A stretch of 40,798 nt of DNA from Chloroflexota bacterium (GTDB taxonomy: Bacteria; Chloroflexota; Anaerolineae; Anaerolineales; Anaerolineaceae). This document shows, piece after piece, positions 25,549-32,550 of the stretch. A model generated the notes under the pieces. It ran no database searches and had not been told where the DNA came from. It saw only the letters and a list, made by a program, of their open reading frames with translations. Both the position numbers and the translations under genes were made by a program. Location of the stretch: the NCBI GenBank assembly GCA_021372725.1, contig JAJFTV010000096.1, positions 1 to 40,798 on the forward strand, written 5' to 3'. The first letter of the stretch is position 1. The number at the start of each line of letters is the position of its first letter.

Positions 25549-27048
25549 ATGAATGCAACTTTTGCCTTAACCCTGCTGCTTATCCTGCCCATCGCTTCAG
25601 CCCCGCTGATTTATATCATCGGGCGGGTAAGTTATTTACTTAAAAAAAGTGTTAACCTGGCACGCTGGGCAGCCCTTGTCGTTCTGGCTGCTTCTATTAT
25701 TCCATTGATCACCTGCCTTCAGATCGTTCCCGGTCAGGGAGCGATTAAATTATCCGCCTACGGAATGTCTTTTCAGATGGATGGCATCAGCTTATTGATG
25801 ACTACCGTTGTTTTGGGCCTTGGCATCCTGGTCACCCTGTACTCGTTTACGTATATGCAGGGAGAGGAAGGCGAGGAGAAGTATTATGCCTTACTGGTGG
25901 CCATGATTGGAGCCATCATTGGTTTATGCTGTGCCAATGATCTTTTCAATCTCTGGGTCTGGTTTGAGACCGTGGCTGTCAGTTCCTACATGCTGGTCGC
26001 CTTCTACCGCCACCAACCGGGATCTCTCGAAGCAGGTATGAAATATATCGTGCAGAGTGCAGTCGGTTCAGCCTTGATCCTTTTGGGGATCGCCCTGGTA
26101 TTTGGTACCACCGGAACCCTCGACCTGGCAGAGATAAAGGCACAGGCAGCCGTTTCACCGGTGCTCGCCGCCGCCGGCGCTCTGTTCATCATCGGTTTTG
26201 GTGTAAAAAGCGCTCTGGTTCCCATGCACACCTGGCTACCGGATGCCCATTCACAGGCTCCCAGCGGTATCAGCGCCATGCTTTCCGGCATTGTCATCGA
26301 AGCCGGTCTGATGGCCATGCTGCGTTCTCTCGCTCCGATTTTCCATTCCTATGAAAACTGGGGCAACATTTTGATCATCCTTGGGGCAGTCAACATTCTG
26401 GTCGGCAACCTGATGGCGCTGCGCCAGGAGGAAGTCAAGCGTCTGCTGGCATATTCCAGTATCAGTCACATGGGCTATATCGTAACCGGCATTGGTATTG
26501 CAGTAACCTATCAGCTTGTCGATGGAGCTACCGGCTCATTCTTCCATCTGACGGTGCACGCCATGATGAAGGGATTGGCGTTCCTTTGCGCCGGAGCATT
26601 GATGTACGCCCTCTTTATTTCCAAGAAAAAGCATGACCCTCTGACCCGTGATGATCTTTGTGGGGCAGCCAGCAAGTACCCGCTGGTGGCCTTCGTTTTC
26701 AGCCTGGCAATACTCAGTCTGGGTGGGCTTCCGCCGTTGGCCGGATTTATGTCAAAATGGCAAATCATCCTGTCAGCCTTTGAAGCAAAAAATATTTCCA
26801 TGATCATCCTGGCAGTATTTATGGCTGTAAACAGTGTCCTCTCGTTGGGATACTATGCACCACTGATCAACCGTATGTACCGCAAGGAACCATCGGCAGC
26901 CGTAATGGAAGGAAATAAATTGAGTATTTGGATCATTTTACCCCTAATTTGTCTGGTTTCAGGTATAATTGTTTTAGGTTTCTACCCGTCACTGTTGAAT
27001 GGGTTATTTGAAGCAGCATCGGCCAGCCTGCTGGCGATTTTTGGATAA
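25549..27048 (+). CDS. NuoM/MrpD-like antiporter subunit (proton/sodium pump)
   Basis: A 499-residue antiporter-like protein with about 14 membrane helices. Motifs are NLWVWFETVAVSSYMLVAFYRH, KSALVPMHTWLPDAHSQAPSGISAMLSGIVIEAGL and VKRLLAYSSISHMGYI, the expected Glu, Lys and His sites. The start at 25549 is chosen over the longer frame because GGAG lies just upstream and only one base separates it from the stop of the L-like gene. It is the second of two antiporter-like pumps in this operon; no third (NuoN) gene is present. Confidence 0.92.
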   Translation: MNATFALTLLLILPIASAPLIYIIGRVSYLLKKSVNLARWAALVVLAASIIPLITCLQIVPGQGAIKLSAYGMSFQMDGISLLMTTVVLGLGILVTLYSFTYMQGEEGEEKYYALLVAMIGAIIGLCCANDLFNLWVWFETVAVSSYMLVAFYRHQPGSLEAGMKYIVQSAVGSALILLGIALVFGTTGTLDLAEIKAQAAVSPVLAAAGALFIIGFGVKSALVPMHTWLPDAHSQAPSGISAMLSGIVIEAGLMAMLRSLAPIFHSYENWGNILIILGAVNILVGNLMALRQEEVKRLLAYSSISHMGYIVTGIGIAVTYQLVDGATGSFFHLTVHAMMKGLAFLCAGALMYALFISKKKHDPLTRDDLCGAASKYPLVAFVFSLAILSLGGLPPLAGFMSKWQIILSAFEAKNISMIILAVFMAVNSVLSLGYYAPLINRMYRKEPSAAVMEGNKLSIWIILPLICLVSGIIVLGFYPSLLNGLFEAASASLLAIFG

Positions 27049-27071
27049 TCGCGCGAAAAAGGGAACAACTT

Positions 27072-27383
27072 ATGGAAATCTTATTTTCACCGCCTATCGC
27101 AATACTGATCTACATTCCTTTTGTAGTTGGATTTGTTTTGATTGGCAAGCGGATGGCCGGACCTGAGAAACCATCAGAGTTAAAATCCAGTATTTATGGA
27201 AGCGGGGAAGAAGCCCCCCTCGGTCTCGCATCACCAGGCTACAAGCCCTTTATCTTAATCGCTTTCTTCTTTGCGATTCTGCACCTTGGAGTGCTGGTTC
27301 TCGGTACCAGTCCATTGAATGGGTCAGCCGCTATTTACATTAGTGGGCTCATGATTGCCCTGCTCGCCTTGATCCTGGGTTAA
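27072..27383 (+). CDS. NuoA-like membrane subunit
   Basis: A 103-residue protein with three membrane helices. The central region SIYGSGEEAPLG...YKPFILIAFFFAILHLGVLVLG aligns in pattern with the NuoA block YECG.P...F....FFLVAILFIIFDVE, but the cysteine is Ser and the acidic FDVE end reads LHLGVL. Thus it is a diverged NuoA homologue. In complex I this subunit sits by the quinone entry together with the H subunit. Finding one inside a hydrogenase operon is noteworthy. It lies 23 bp after the M-like gene and 3 bp before the B-like gene. Confidence 0.7.
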   Translation: MEILFSPPIAILIYIPFVVGFVLIGKRMAGPEKPSELKSSIYGSGEEAPLGLASPGYKPFILIAFFFAILHLGVLVLGTSPLNGSAAIYISGLMIALLALILG

Positions 27384-27386
27384 CGA

Positions 27387-27905
27387 ATGGAGCAACCCGT
27401 GAATGAATCTTTCTTTGATCAATTGTTGACTAAAATAAAAAGCTGGGGACGAATCAACTCACCCTGGGTAATTCATTACAATTCCGGCTCGTGCAACGGC
27501 TGTGATATCGAGATTCTCGATACCCTCACTCCACGCCATGATATTGAGCGTTTTGGGATCAAACTTCAAGGCAGCCCGCGCCACGCTGATGTGCTGGTGT
27601 GCACCGGCCCCGTGACGCGACAATCGAGGGAGCGTCTGATCCGCACCTATGAACAAATGCCTGAACCGAAGTTTGTCATTGCAGTAGGCTCCTGTTCGCT
27701 GGAAGGTGGTGTTTTCCACGGCTGTTATAACATCTGTGGCGGTATCGATAAAGTGATCCCCGTAGATGCATTCATTCCCGGCTGCCCGCCGCGCCCCGAA
27801 GCCATTATCAATGGCATAGTAGCTCTCCTGGAAAGCCTTAATGCCCCCACCGCAGCCAAACCACAGGATAAAGAGAATGTGGAATGGATTGAAAATGCAG
27901 CCTGA
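27387..27905 (+). CDS. NuoB-like / group 4 hydrogenase small subunit
   Basis: A 172-residue protein carrying the N2-type [4Fe-4S] cluster. The ligands are seen in HYNSGSCNGCDIEILD, AVGSCSLEGGVF and IPGCPPRPE. It resembles the small subunits of Mbh, Ech and related hydrogenases more than complex I NuoB, because of the single CxxC pattern and GCDIE context. It is the electron donor to the nickel site in the D-like subunit. The ATG at 27387 lacks a ribosome site; a GTG at 27399, 6 nt after GGAG, is a good alternative start and would shorten the protein by four residues. Confidence 0.92.
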   Translation: MEQPVNESFFDQLLTKIKSWGRINSPWVIHYNSGSCNGCDIEILDTLTPRHDIERFGIKLQGSPRHADVLVCTGPVTRQSRERLIRTYEQMPEPKFVIAVGSCSLEGGVFHGCYNICGGIDKVIPVDAFIPGCPPRPEAIINGIVALLESLNAPTAAKPQDKENVEWIENAA

Positions 27906-27915
27906 GGAGACGCAA

Positions 27916-28458
27916 ATGGAAAATGATAAAACCCAACCCATTCTGAAAGCAGCCGAGGATCTATTAGCCCCATTCGGTCTGCCTGCACACCGGCCAGCCC
28001 CCAACAGGCTGGATGTTTTGGTCCAATCCGCTTCATTGCTAGATATCGTACAGCGTATCATCGATACCCGATGGGGATATTTATCCACCATAACAGGGCT
28101 CGATCACCCAGGAAATGTCTCGCGTGAACTTGGTGACCGCCAATGGCGGCAGGAACAGGAAACATCCGAAGATCACGAAAGAGATGGTTCCATTGAAATT
28201 ATGTACCATTTCTGCAACGGTGCTGCGATACTCACCCTGCACGTCTGGGTCACTTACACAAACCCCGGTGTACCCAGTATTGCAAATCTGATCCCCCCGG
28301 CCGTTCTTTATGAAATGGAGCTTTCCGAGATGTTTGGTGTTCACGTTCGCAACATCCCCACCGACAAGGAGCATTTACTGCTCCCCGACGACTGGCCTCA
28401 AAACGTTTATCCACTCCGTAAATCTTTTACCGGGTTGAAAGAGACTGCAAAGAACTAG
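27916..28458 (+). CDS. NuoC-like (30 kDa) subunit
   Basis: A 180-residue homologue of NuoC, MbhK or EchD, forming the peripheral arm with the D-like large subunit. Recognisable parts are WGYLSTITGLDHPG, EIMYHFCNGAAILTLHVWV, PGVPSIANLIPPAVLYEMELSEMFGVHVRN and the end LLLPDDWPQNVYPLRKSF. The start at 27916 follows TGAGGAG; the longer frame would overlap the B-like gene. Its stop codon forms part of a 10-bp inverted repeat in the unusual gap that follows. Confidence 0.92.
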   Translation: MENDKTQPILKAAEDLLAPFGLPAHRPAPNRLDVLVQSASLLDIVQRIIDTRWGYLSTITGLDHPGNVSRELGDRQWRQEQETSEDHERDGSIEIMYHFCNGAAILTLHVWVTYTNPGVPSIANLIPPAVLYEMELSEMFGVHVRNIPTDKEHLLLPDDWPQNVYPLRKSFTGLKETAKN

Positions 28459-28508
28459 TATTCCGTCAAACATGATTCAATGATTTCATTTTTATGTAAC
28501 GGAATACT
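28457..28508 (+). repeat. 10-bp inverted repeat at the NuoC-like stop codon
   Basis: AGTATTCCGT (28457-28466) and ACGGAATACT (28499-28508) are perfect inverted copies around a 32-nt AT-rich loop. No T-run follows. This and the next repeat fill the only sizeable gap inside an otherwise tightly packed operon. Confidence 0.65.
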
Positions 28509-28512
28509 TTAA

Positions 28513-28570
28513 GCTCTGTCAAAGTAAAAAAAGTATTGGATGTAAATGTTAGCTTGAGCTTTGACAGAGC
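28513..28570 (+). repeat. 12-bp inverted repeat, possible small mobile-element remnant
   Basis: GCTCTGTCAAAG (28513-28524) and CTTTGACAGAGC (28559-28570) are perfect inverted copies around 34 nt of AT-rich sequence. The right arm with its flank (TTTGACAGAGCACTA) recurs at 11558-11572. The structure looks like a very small non-coding inverted-repeat element, or a hairpin controlling the downstream gene, whose ribosome site begins right after it. Confidence 0.6.
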
Positions 28571-28589
28571 ACTAGAGGAGATCGAAGAT

Positions 28590-29765
28590 ATGAAGCAATC
28601 GGAAAATAACTTTGTTGTCACAATTGGGCCTCAGCATCCCGCCCTGAAAGAACCCGGTCACTTTGAATTTACCGTGGATGGCGAAATCATCACCGGTGGA
28701 ACCGTTCGTCTGGGATATGCTCACCGCGGGATTGAAAAGGCAACCGAGGCTCGTTCATGGCAGCAAAATGCTTACATCCTTGAACGCATTTGCGGGATCT
28801 GTTCCCACATCCATGCCACAGCTTATTCCATCGGGGTGGAAGCCCTGGCTGGAGTGACCATTTCACCGCGCGCCAATGCCATCCGAACCCTGTTTTGTGA
28901 GTTGGAGCGCATCCACAGCCACATGTTGTGGTGGGGTGTCGCAGCACACGAAGGCGGTTTTGACACATTGTTCATGTATACCTGGCGGGACCGCGAAACG
29001 ATCATGGACATCCTCGAAAACCTGTGCGGAAATCGGGTGAACTATTCTGCAAATATCCTGGGCGGTGTCAAATTTGACATCAACCAGAAACAGATCGATA
29101 TGATCCTGAAAGGGCTTGATTTTCTGGAAGAGAGAACCCATTATTATTTCCAGGTGATCACCAGCGATGAAACATTCCTGCGCAGAACCGTCAATATTGG
29201 CACGATGACCAAAGATCAGGCTGACCTTCTCGGCGCAGTCGGACCCACCGCACGGGCTTCAGGTGTTGCCCGGGATCTACGGATCGACGCTCCCTATGCC
29301 GCCTATGATTTATACCGCCCGGAGATCGTGGTCGAGACCGATGGCGATCTGCGGGCGCGCTTTGTTGTACGTCTCAATGAACTGTTTGTAACCTACCGCC
29401 TGATCCGCGAGATATTGAAGGACCTTCCGGATGGAGAACTGCAGGTCAAGGTGCCGCGTAAAATCCCCGCCGGTGAAACCATCAGCCGTGTGGAAGCGCC
29501 ACGCGGAGAGCTGTTCTACTACATCGCCAGCAGCGGCGGTGAAAATCCTGAACGGGTTAAAGTTCGCACCCCTACCCTGCCCAACTGGGGTACAATCCTC
29601 TCCCTCATCGTCGGCCATAAACTGGCAGATGTACCCATGATGCTGGTTGGCATTGATCCCTGTTTCTCCTGCAATGACCGGATGATCACGATTCGTCGTA
29701 AAAACGAAGAGTCGCTCTGGAACTGGGAACAATTACGAAGATATGGAATTGAGTATTACAAATGA
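28590..29765 (+). CDS. Group 4-type [NiFe] hydrogenase large subunit (NuoD-like)
   Basis: A 391-residue homologue of the complex I 49-kDa subunit that retains both nickel-binding motifs: RICGIC (Cys68, Cys71) and DPCFSCNDR (Cys358, Cys361, Arg364). It should therefore be a true H2-evolving or H2-oxidising membrane hydrogenase subunit and not a quinone reductase. The N-terminal block TIGPQHPALKEPGHFEF and YAHRGIEKATE are typical. A 27-residue tail follows Arg364. The operon ends with a maturation protease that may cleave it. The start at 28590 is preferred because AGAGGAG precedes it; the longer frame reads through the inverted repeat. It overlaps the H-like gene by 4 bp. Confidence 0.94.
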   Translation: MKQSENNFVVTIGPQHPALKEPGHFEFTVDGEIITGGTVRLGYAHRGIEKATEARSWQQNAYILERICGICSHIHATAYSIGVEALAGVTISPRANAIRTLFCELERIHSHMLWWGVAAHEGGFDTLFMYTWRDRETIMDILENLCGNRVNYSANILGGVKFDINQKQIDMILKGLDFLEERTHYYFQVITSDETFLRRTVNIGTMTKDQADLLGAVGPTARASGVARDLRIDAPYAAYDLYRPEIVVETDGDLRARFVVRLNELFVTYRLIREILKDLPDGELQVKVPRKIPAGETISRVEAPRGELFYYIASSGGENPERVKVRTPTLPNWGTILSLIVGHKLADVPMMLVGIDPCFSCNDRMITIRRKNEESLWNWEQLRRYGIEYYK

Positions 29766-30682
29766 ACATTGTAGAAGCGTTATTCAAAATAATTGTCTTT
29801 CCGGGAGGTTTGTTTCTGCTGCTCATCAGTACTGTTTATGAGTATGTGGATCGAAAACTGGTGGCCCGTTATCAGAACCGGATTGGCCCGCGCTTTTTCC
29901 AACCGATTGCCGATATGGTAAAACTGCTGGCAAAGGAAGAGATCATCCCGCACGGTGTTCAACCTGGCCTTTTCCTGGGTTTACCGATTTTCGCCCTGGC
30001 AGCCATTTTGACTTCTTCACTGTATACTCCAATGGCCGGGCTTGAGCCGGTCTTCAGCTTTCGCGGCGACCTGATCGTGGTGTTCTATCTGCTGAGTATG
30101 ATGACCCTTTGCCTGGGTTTGGCCGGCGCCAACACACCTGACCGCTTCTCGATCATTGGCGCAACCCGTACCCTTACACAGCTCTTCTCGTATGAAGCTC
30201 CATTCCTGTTGGCACTGCTGGGACCTGCCATCGTCGCCGGTACATGGCAGGTAAACCAGATCAACGCTTATGCCGGTTCAAACACCTGGCTGATCGTCAC
30301 ACAACCCATCGGCTTCCTGGTAGCGTTGATTGGGTTGATGGGCAAGCTGGAGCTGCCTCCCTTTGATGCACCCGAAGCAGAGACCGAGATCGTATCCGGT
30401 GCGCTGACTGAATACAGCGGACGCGGATATGCCATCTTCCGCATCGGGAAAGACATTGAACTTGTAATAGGCCTGACGCTGGTCTCTGCGTTCTATCTGG
30501 GCGGTCTCACCAACCCGCTTGAATTTCTGATCAAAACATTCGCACTATTGTTGGTCATTGCCGGTTTGCAATCTTTGTTTGCCCGCCTGCGTATTGATCA
30601 AACAGTCGGATTATGGTGGCGCATTGGGGCTCTCCTGGCGCTTCTGCAATTACTGGTTACAATTCTGGTGAGGATAATATAA
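29762..30682 (+). CDS. NuoH-like membrane subunit
   Basis: A 306-residue protein with about eight membrane helices that connects the hydrogenase arm to the ion-pumping arm. It has the NuoH signatures YEYVDRKLVARYQNRIGPRFFQPIADMVKLLAKE, SYEAPFLLALLGP and LPPFDAPEAETEIVSGALTEYSG. It starts within the stop of the D-like gene (ATGA) and its stop overlaps the start of the ferredoxin gene (TAATG). Length matches NuoH and MbhM. Confidence 0.95.
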   Translation: MNIVEALFKIIVFPGGLFLLLISTVYEYVDRKLVARYQNRIGPRFFQPIADMVKLLAKEEIIPHGVQPGLFLGLPIFALAAILTSSLYTPMAGLEPVFSFRGDLIVVFYLLSMMTLCLGLAGANTPDRFSIIGATRTLTQLFSYEAPFLLALLGPAIVAGTWQVNQINAYAGSNTWLIVTQPIGFLVALIGLMGKLELPPFDAPEAETEIVSGALTEYSGRGYAIFRIGKDIELVIGLTLVSAFYLGGLTNPLEFLIKTFALLLVIAGLQSLFARLRIDQTVGLWWRIGALLALLQLLVTILVRII

Positions 30683-31101
30683 TGAAAATTGGTGCAATGC
30701 TCGGGGATATCGTTCGGTCGCTGTTCAAATCACCTGCCACGGTTTCCTACCCGGTTGAGGTTTCACCTACTCCGGATCGTCTGCGCGGAAAATTGATGTG
30801 GGATTACCGTCACTGCAATGGCTGCGGTCTTTGCGTAAAAGATTGCCCGGCGAATGCCATCGAACTTGTCGTTCTGGATCGCAAGGCAAAACGTTTTGTG
30901 ATGGAATATGACGAGAATCGCTGTATATACTGCTCGCAGTGTGTGAAAACCTGTCGTTCAGAAGCCATGCGATTGTCGAATACAGTATGGGAATTGGCAG
31001 CCCTCAAACAGGATACATTCAAGGTATATTACGGCAGATATGATGATATCCGCAAGCACCTCGAAACAGATGTGGCAGACGCTGCTGCCGGCGGGAATTA
31101 A
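30682..31101 (+). CDS. NuoI-like / MbhN-like 2x[4Fe-4S] ferredoxin subunit
   Basis: A 139-residue polyferredoxin subunit that receives electrons from reduced ferredoxin. The two cluster motifs are CNGCGLCVKDCPANAIEL and CIYCSQCVKTCRSEAM (Arg replaces the usual Pro after the last Cys). The start at 30682 overlaps the H-like stop; the longer frame reads inside that gene. The absence of NuoEFG genes nearby supports ferredoxin and not NADH as electron donor. The end overlaps the maturation protease gene. Confidence 0.92.
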   Translation: MKIGAMLGDIVRSLFKSPATVSYPVEVSPTPDRLRGKLMWDYRHCNGCGLCVKDCPANAIELVVLDRKAKRFVMEYDENRCIYCSQCVKTCRSEAMRLSNTVWELAALKQDTFKVYYGRYDDIRKHLETDVADAAAGGN

Positions 31102-31573
31102 ATCCCCTGTAAAAAGAACCGTCTTATTAGGGATCGGCAACGAACTAAACGGAGATGACGCAGCAGGAGTGCAGTTTGTTCGCCTTCTTAAGGATAATAT
31201 CCAGGAGAACATGCCTGCAACTCCTGCTGTATTGATGATTGAGGGGGCTACGGCACCTGAGAATTTCACCGGGACCCTTCGTAAATTTCAACCTGAACTT
31301 GTAGTGATGATCGATGCAGCCCTGATGGGGCTTCAACCGGGAGAAATGGCACTCATCAATCCTGATGAAACGGAAGGCATCACTGCCAGTACACATACCT
31401 TTCCTCTTTCCATGCTGGCATCTTTTATAAAAGAAGAAATGGGCTGCCGGGTATGGCTGATCGGCATCCAGCCGGAAGCCAATGATCAATTCACGCCCCT
31501 TTCACCGGTGGTGTGTGCAGCCGTCAACGATCTGGCCGAACAATTCATCCATCATATCGACACCTTAAAATAG
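31070..31573 (+). CDS. HycI-family hydrogenase maturation protease
   Basis: A 167-residue protease of the HycI/HybD superfamily. Its core is TVLLGIGNELNGDDAAGVQF (first acidic ligand), ELVVMIDAALMG (second acid) and ASTHTFPLSML (histidine). It is distinct from the protease at 22233 and is probably specific for the large subunit at 28590. The start is uncertain: Met at 31070 gives a 32-nt overlap with the ferredoxin gene, while an upstream Met at 31040 would enlarge it. It is the last gene of the membrane hydrogenase operon. Confidence 0.88.
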   Translation: MWQTLLPAGIKSPVKRTVLLGIGNELNGDDAAGVQFVRLLKDNIQENMPATPAVLMIEGATAPENFTGTLRKFQPELVVMIDAALMGLQPGEMALINPDETEGITASTHTFPLSMLASFIKEEMGCRVWLIGIQPEANDQFTPLSPVVCAAVNDLAEQFIHHIDTLK

Positions 31574-31607
31574 CCAGGAAGGCTGGCATAATAATATTCC
31601 TGCCTGG
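31574..31607 (+). terminator. Imperfect hairpin after the hydrogenase operon
   Basis: CCAGGAAGG (31574-31582) pairs with CCTGCCTGG (31599-31607) with one mismatch and a 16-nt loop. There is no T-run, so it is at best a weak or factor-assisted stop for the operon. Confidence 0.3.
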
Positions 31608-31667
31608 TAGATAAGCCATCAGGGGATGGTACATTGGCTGACATAAATGGTTCTCAAAAATTATTCC

Positions 31668-31717
31668 ACCCTTAATCATGTGAACGGCTGGCGGTACATC
31701 AATCAATGATTAAGGGT
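31668..31717 (+). terminator. 12-bp inverted repeat followed by a T-rich run
   Basis: ACCCTTAATCAT (31668-31679) and ATGATTAAGGGT (31706-31717) are perfect inverted copies around a 26-nt loop, followed by AATTCTTTTT. It may act as an intrinsic terminator for the hydrogenase operon, insulating the toxin-antitoxin genes. The long loop and AT-rich stem make this uncertain. Confidence 0.4.
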
Positions 31718-31743
31718 AATTCTTTTTCAAAATGAAAGTTGTT

Positions 31744-31764
31744 ACACCAATTATGGTGTATAAT
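31744..31764 (+). promoter_or_regulatory. Promoter and operator palindrome of the toxin-antitoxin pair
   Basis: ACACCAATTATGGTGT (31744-31759) has perfect 6-bp arms (ACACCA/TGGTGT) and overlaps TATAAT (31759-31764), a perfect -10 element 26 bp upstream of the antitoxin start. TTGTTA lies 14 bp before the -10, a short spacing for a -35. This fits a site where the antitoxin or the complex represses its own promoter. Confidence 0.55.
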
Positions 31765-31790
31765 TATGATGTATAAAAAAGAGGCACAAG

Positions 31791-32042
31791 ATGACTGAAT
31801 ATATTCGAACACAAATTTTGCTTGAAAAAAAACAACGTCAAGAGTTAGACGCAATTGCCGGAAATGCGGGTATTTCATTCTCTGAACTTGTACGCGAATA
31901 TCTGGATTCACAACTTCGAATTCATAAATATGATGAAATGAGGCTTGCCGCAGAACAACTTTATAGCGACTATACTCTTGACAAAAACTTAACCGAAATG
32001 ACTGCCCTTGATGGGGAGGATTTTATTAATGCTGAGGGGTGA
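31791..32042 (+). CDS. Ribbon-helix-helix-like antitoxin
   Basis: An 83-residue protein. The N-terminal part, YIRTQILLEKKQRQELDAIAGNAGISFSELVREYLD, has the strand-helix-helix pattern of ribbon-helix-helix DNA-binding antitoxins. The C-terminal tail is acidic and probably flexible, fitting a toxin-neutralising segment. It overlaps the downstream toxin gene by 14 nt, the usual antitoxin-toxin order. The palindrome over its promoter suggests autoregulation. AAAGAGG precedes the ATG. Confidence 0.8.
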   Translation: MTEYIRTQILLEKKQRQELDAIAGNAGISFSELVREYLDSQLRIHKYDEMRLAAEQLYSDYTLDKNLTEMTALDGEDFINAEG

Positions 32043-32379
32043 GGTGTGGCTCATTAATCTTGACCCAACCATCGGCGCAGAAATCAGGAAAACTCGACCT
32101 GCTGTTATTGTCAGCAGCGATGCGGTTGGCGTTCTTCCTCTTCGGGTAGTTGTTCCATTAACCGATTGGAAAAGTCACTATCAAAATGCCGCCTGGATGA
32201 CAAAAATAAACGCAAGTGAAAATAACGGACTTTCCAAAGACTCTGCCGCCGACGCATTTCAAATTCGCTCGTTATCTACAGCCAGATTTGTCCGAAAAAT
32301 GGGAGAAATAATGCCCGATGAAATGAGTAAAATTGTTAATGCCATTGGTCTGGTAGTTGAAAATCCGCCAGATCAATAA
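32029..32379 (+). CDS. MazF/PemK-family toxin (endoribonuclease)
   Basis: A 116-residue toxin of the MazF/PemK fold, which cleaves mRNA at specific short sequences. The signature start LRGEVWLINLDPTIGAEIRKTRPAVIVSS is clear, followed by VLPLRVVVPLTDW and the end region FVRKMGEIMPDEMSKI. The start at 32029 follows GGGGAGG with 9-nt spacing; the preceding in-frame Met belongs to the antitoxin reading region. It is paired with the overlapping antitoxin. The locus is more AT-rich than the hydrogenase genes, which fits horizontal acquisition. Confidence 0.92.
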   Translation: MLRGEVWLINLDPTIGAEIRKTRPAVIVSSDAVGVLPLRVVVPLTDWKSHYQNAAWMTKINASENNGLSKDSAADAFQIRSLSTARFVRKMGEIMPDEMSKIVNAIGLVVENPPDQ

Positions 32380-32436
32380 TTTCATGGATATTACTTTCAA
32401 TAATTGGTTAGAGTTATATAATAATAACTCATCTCT

Positions 32437-32550
32437 TTACTGAAACGGGGCGATACGTACCATCTTTCTGCCGAATATCACGATGCTATCGACCTGGCAC
32501 AGAAGGATTACGGCAAGGAAGCCGGACTGCTGAAACACAGGAGAAACCAT
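32437..32550 (+). pseudogene. Possible coding remnant without a start codon
   Basis: A short open stretch between the toxin and the QueG-like gene reads like real protein in one frame (it contains YHLSAEYHDAIDLAQKDYG) but has stops directly upstream and no start codon. It may be the 3' remnant of a gene broken when the toxin-antitoxin cassette arrived. I do not recognise the family. The rest of this 170-bp gap shows nothing else. Confidence 0.3.

Noticed and set aside
31647..31709. A 20-codon ORF in the gap before the toxin-antitoxin genes
   Set aside because: It has no ribosome site and is made up largely of the inverted repeat at 31668-31717.
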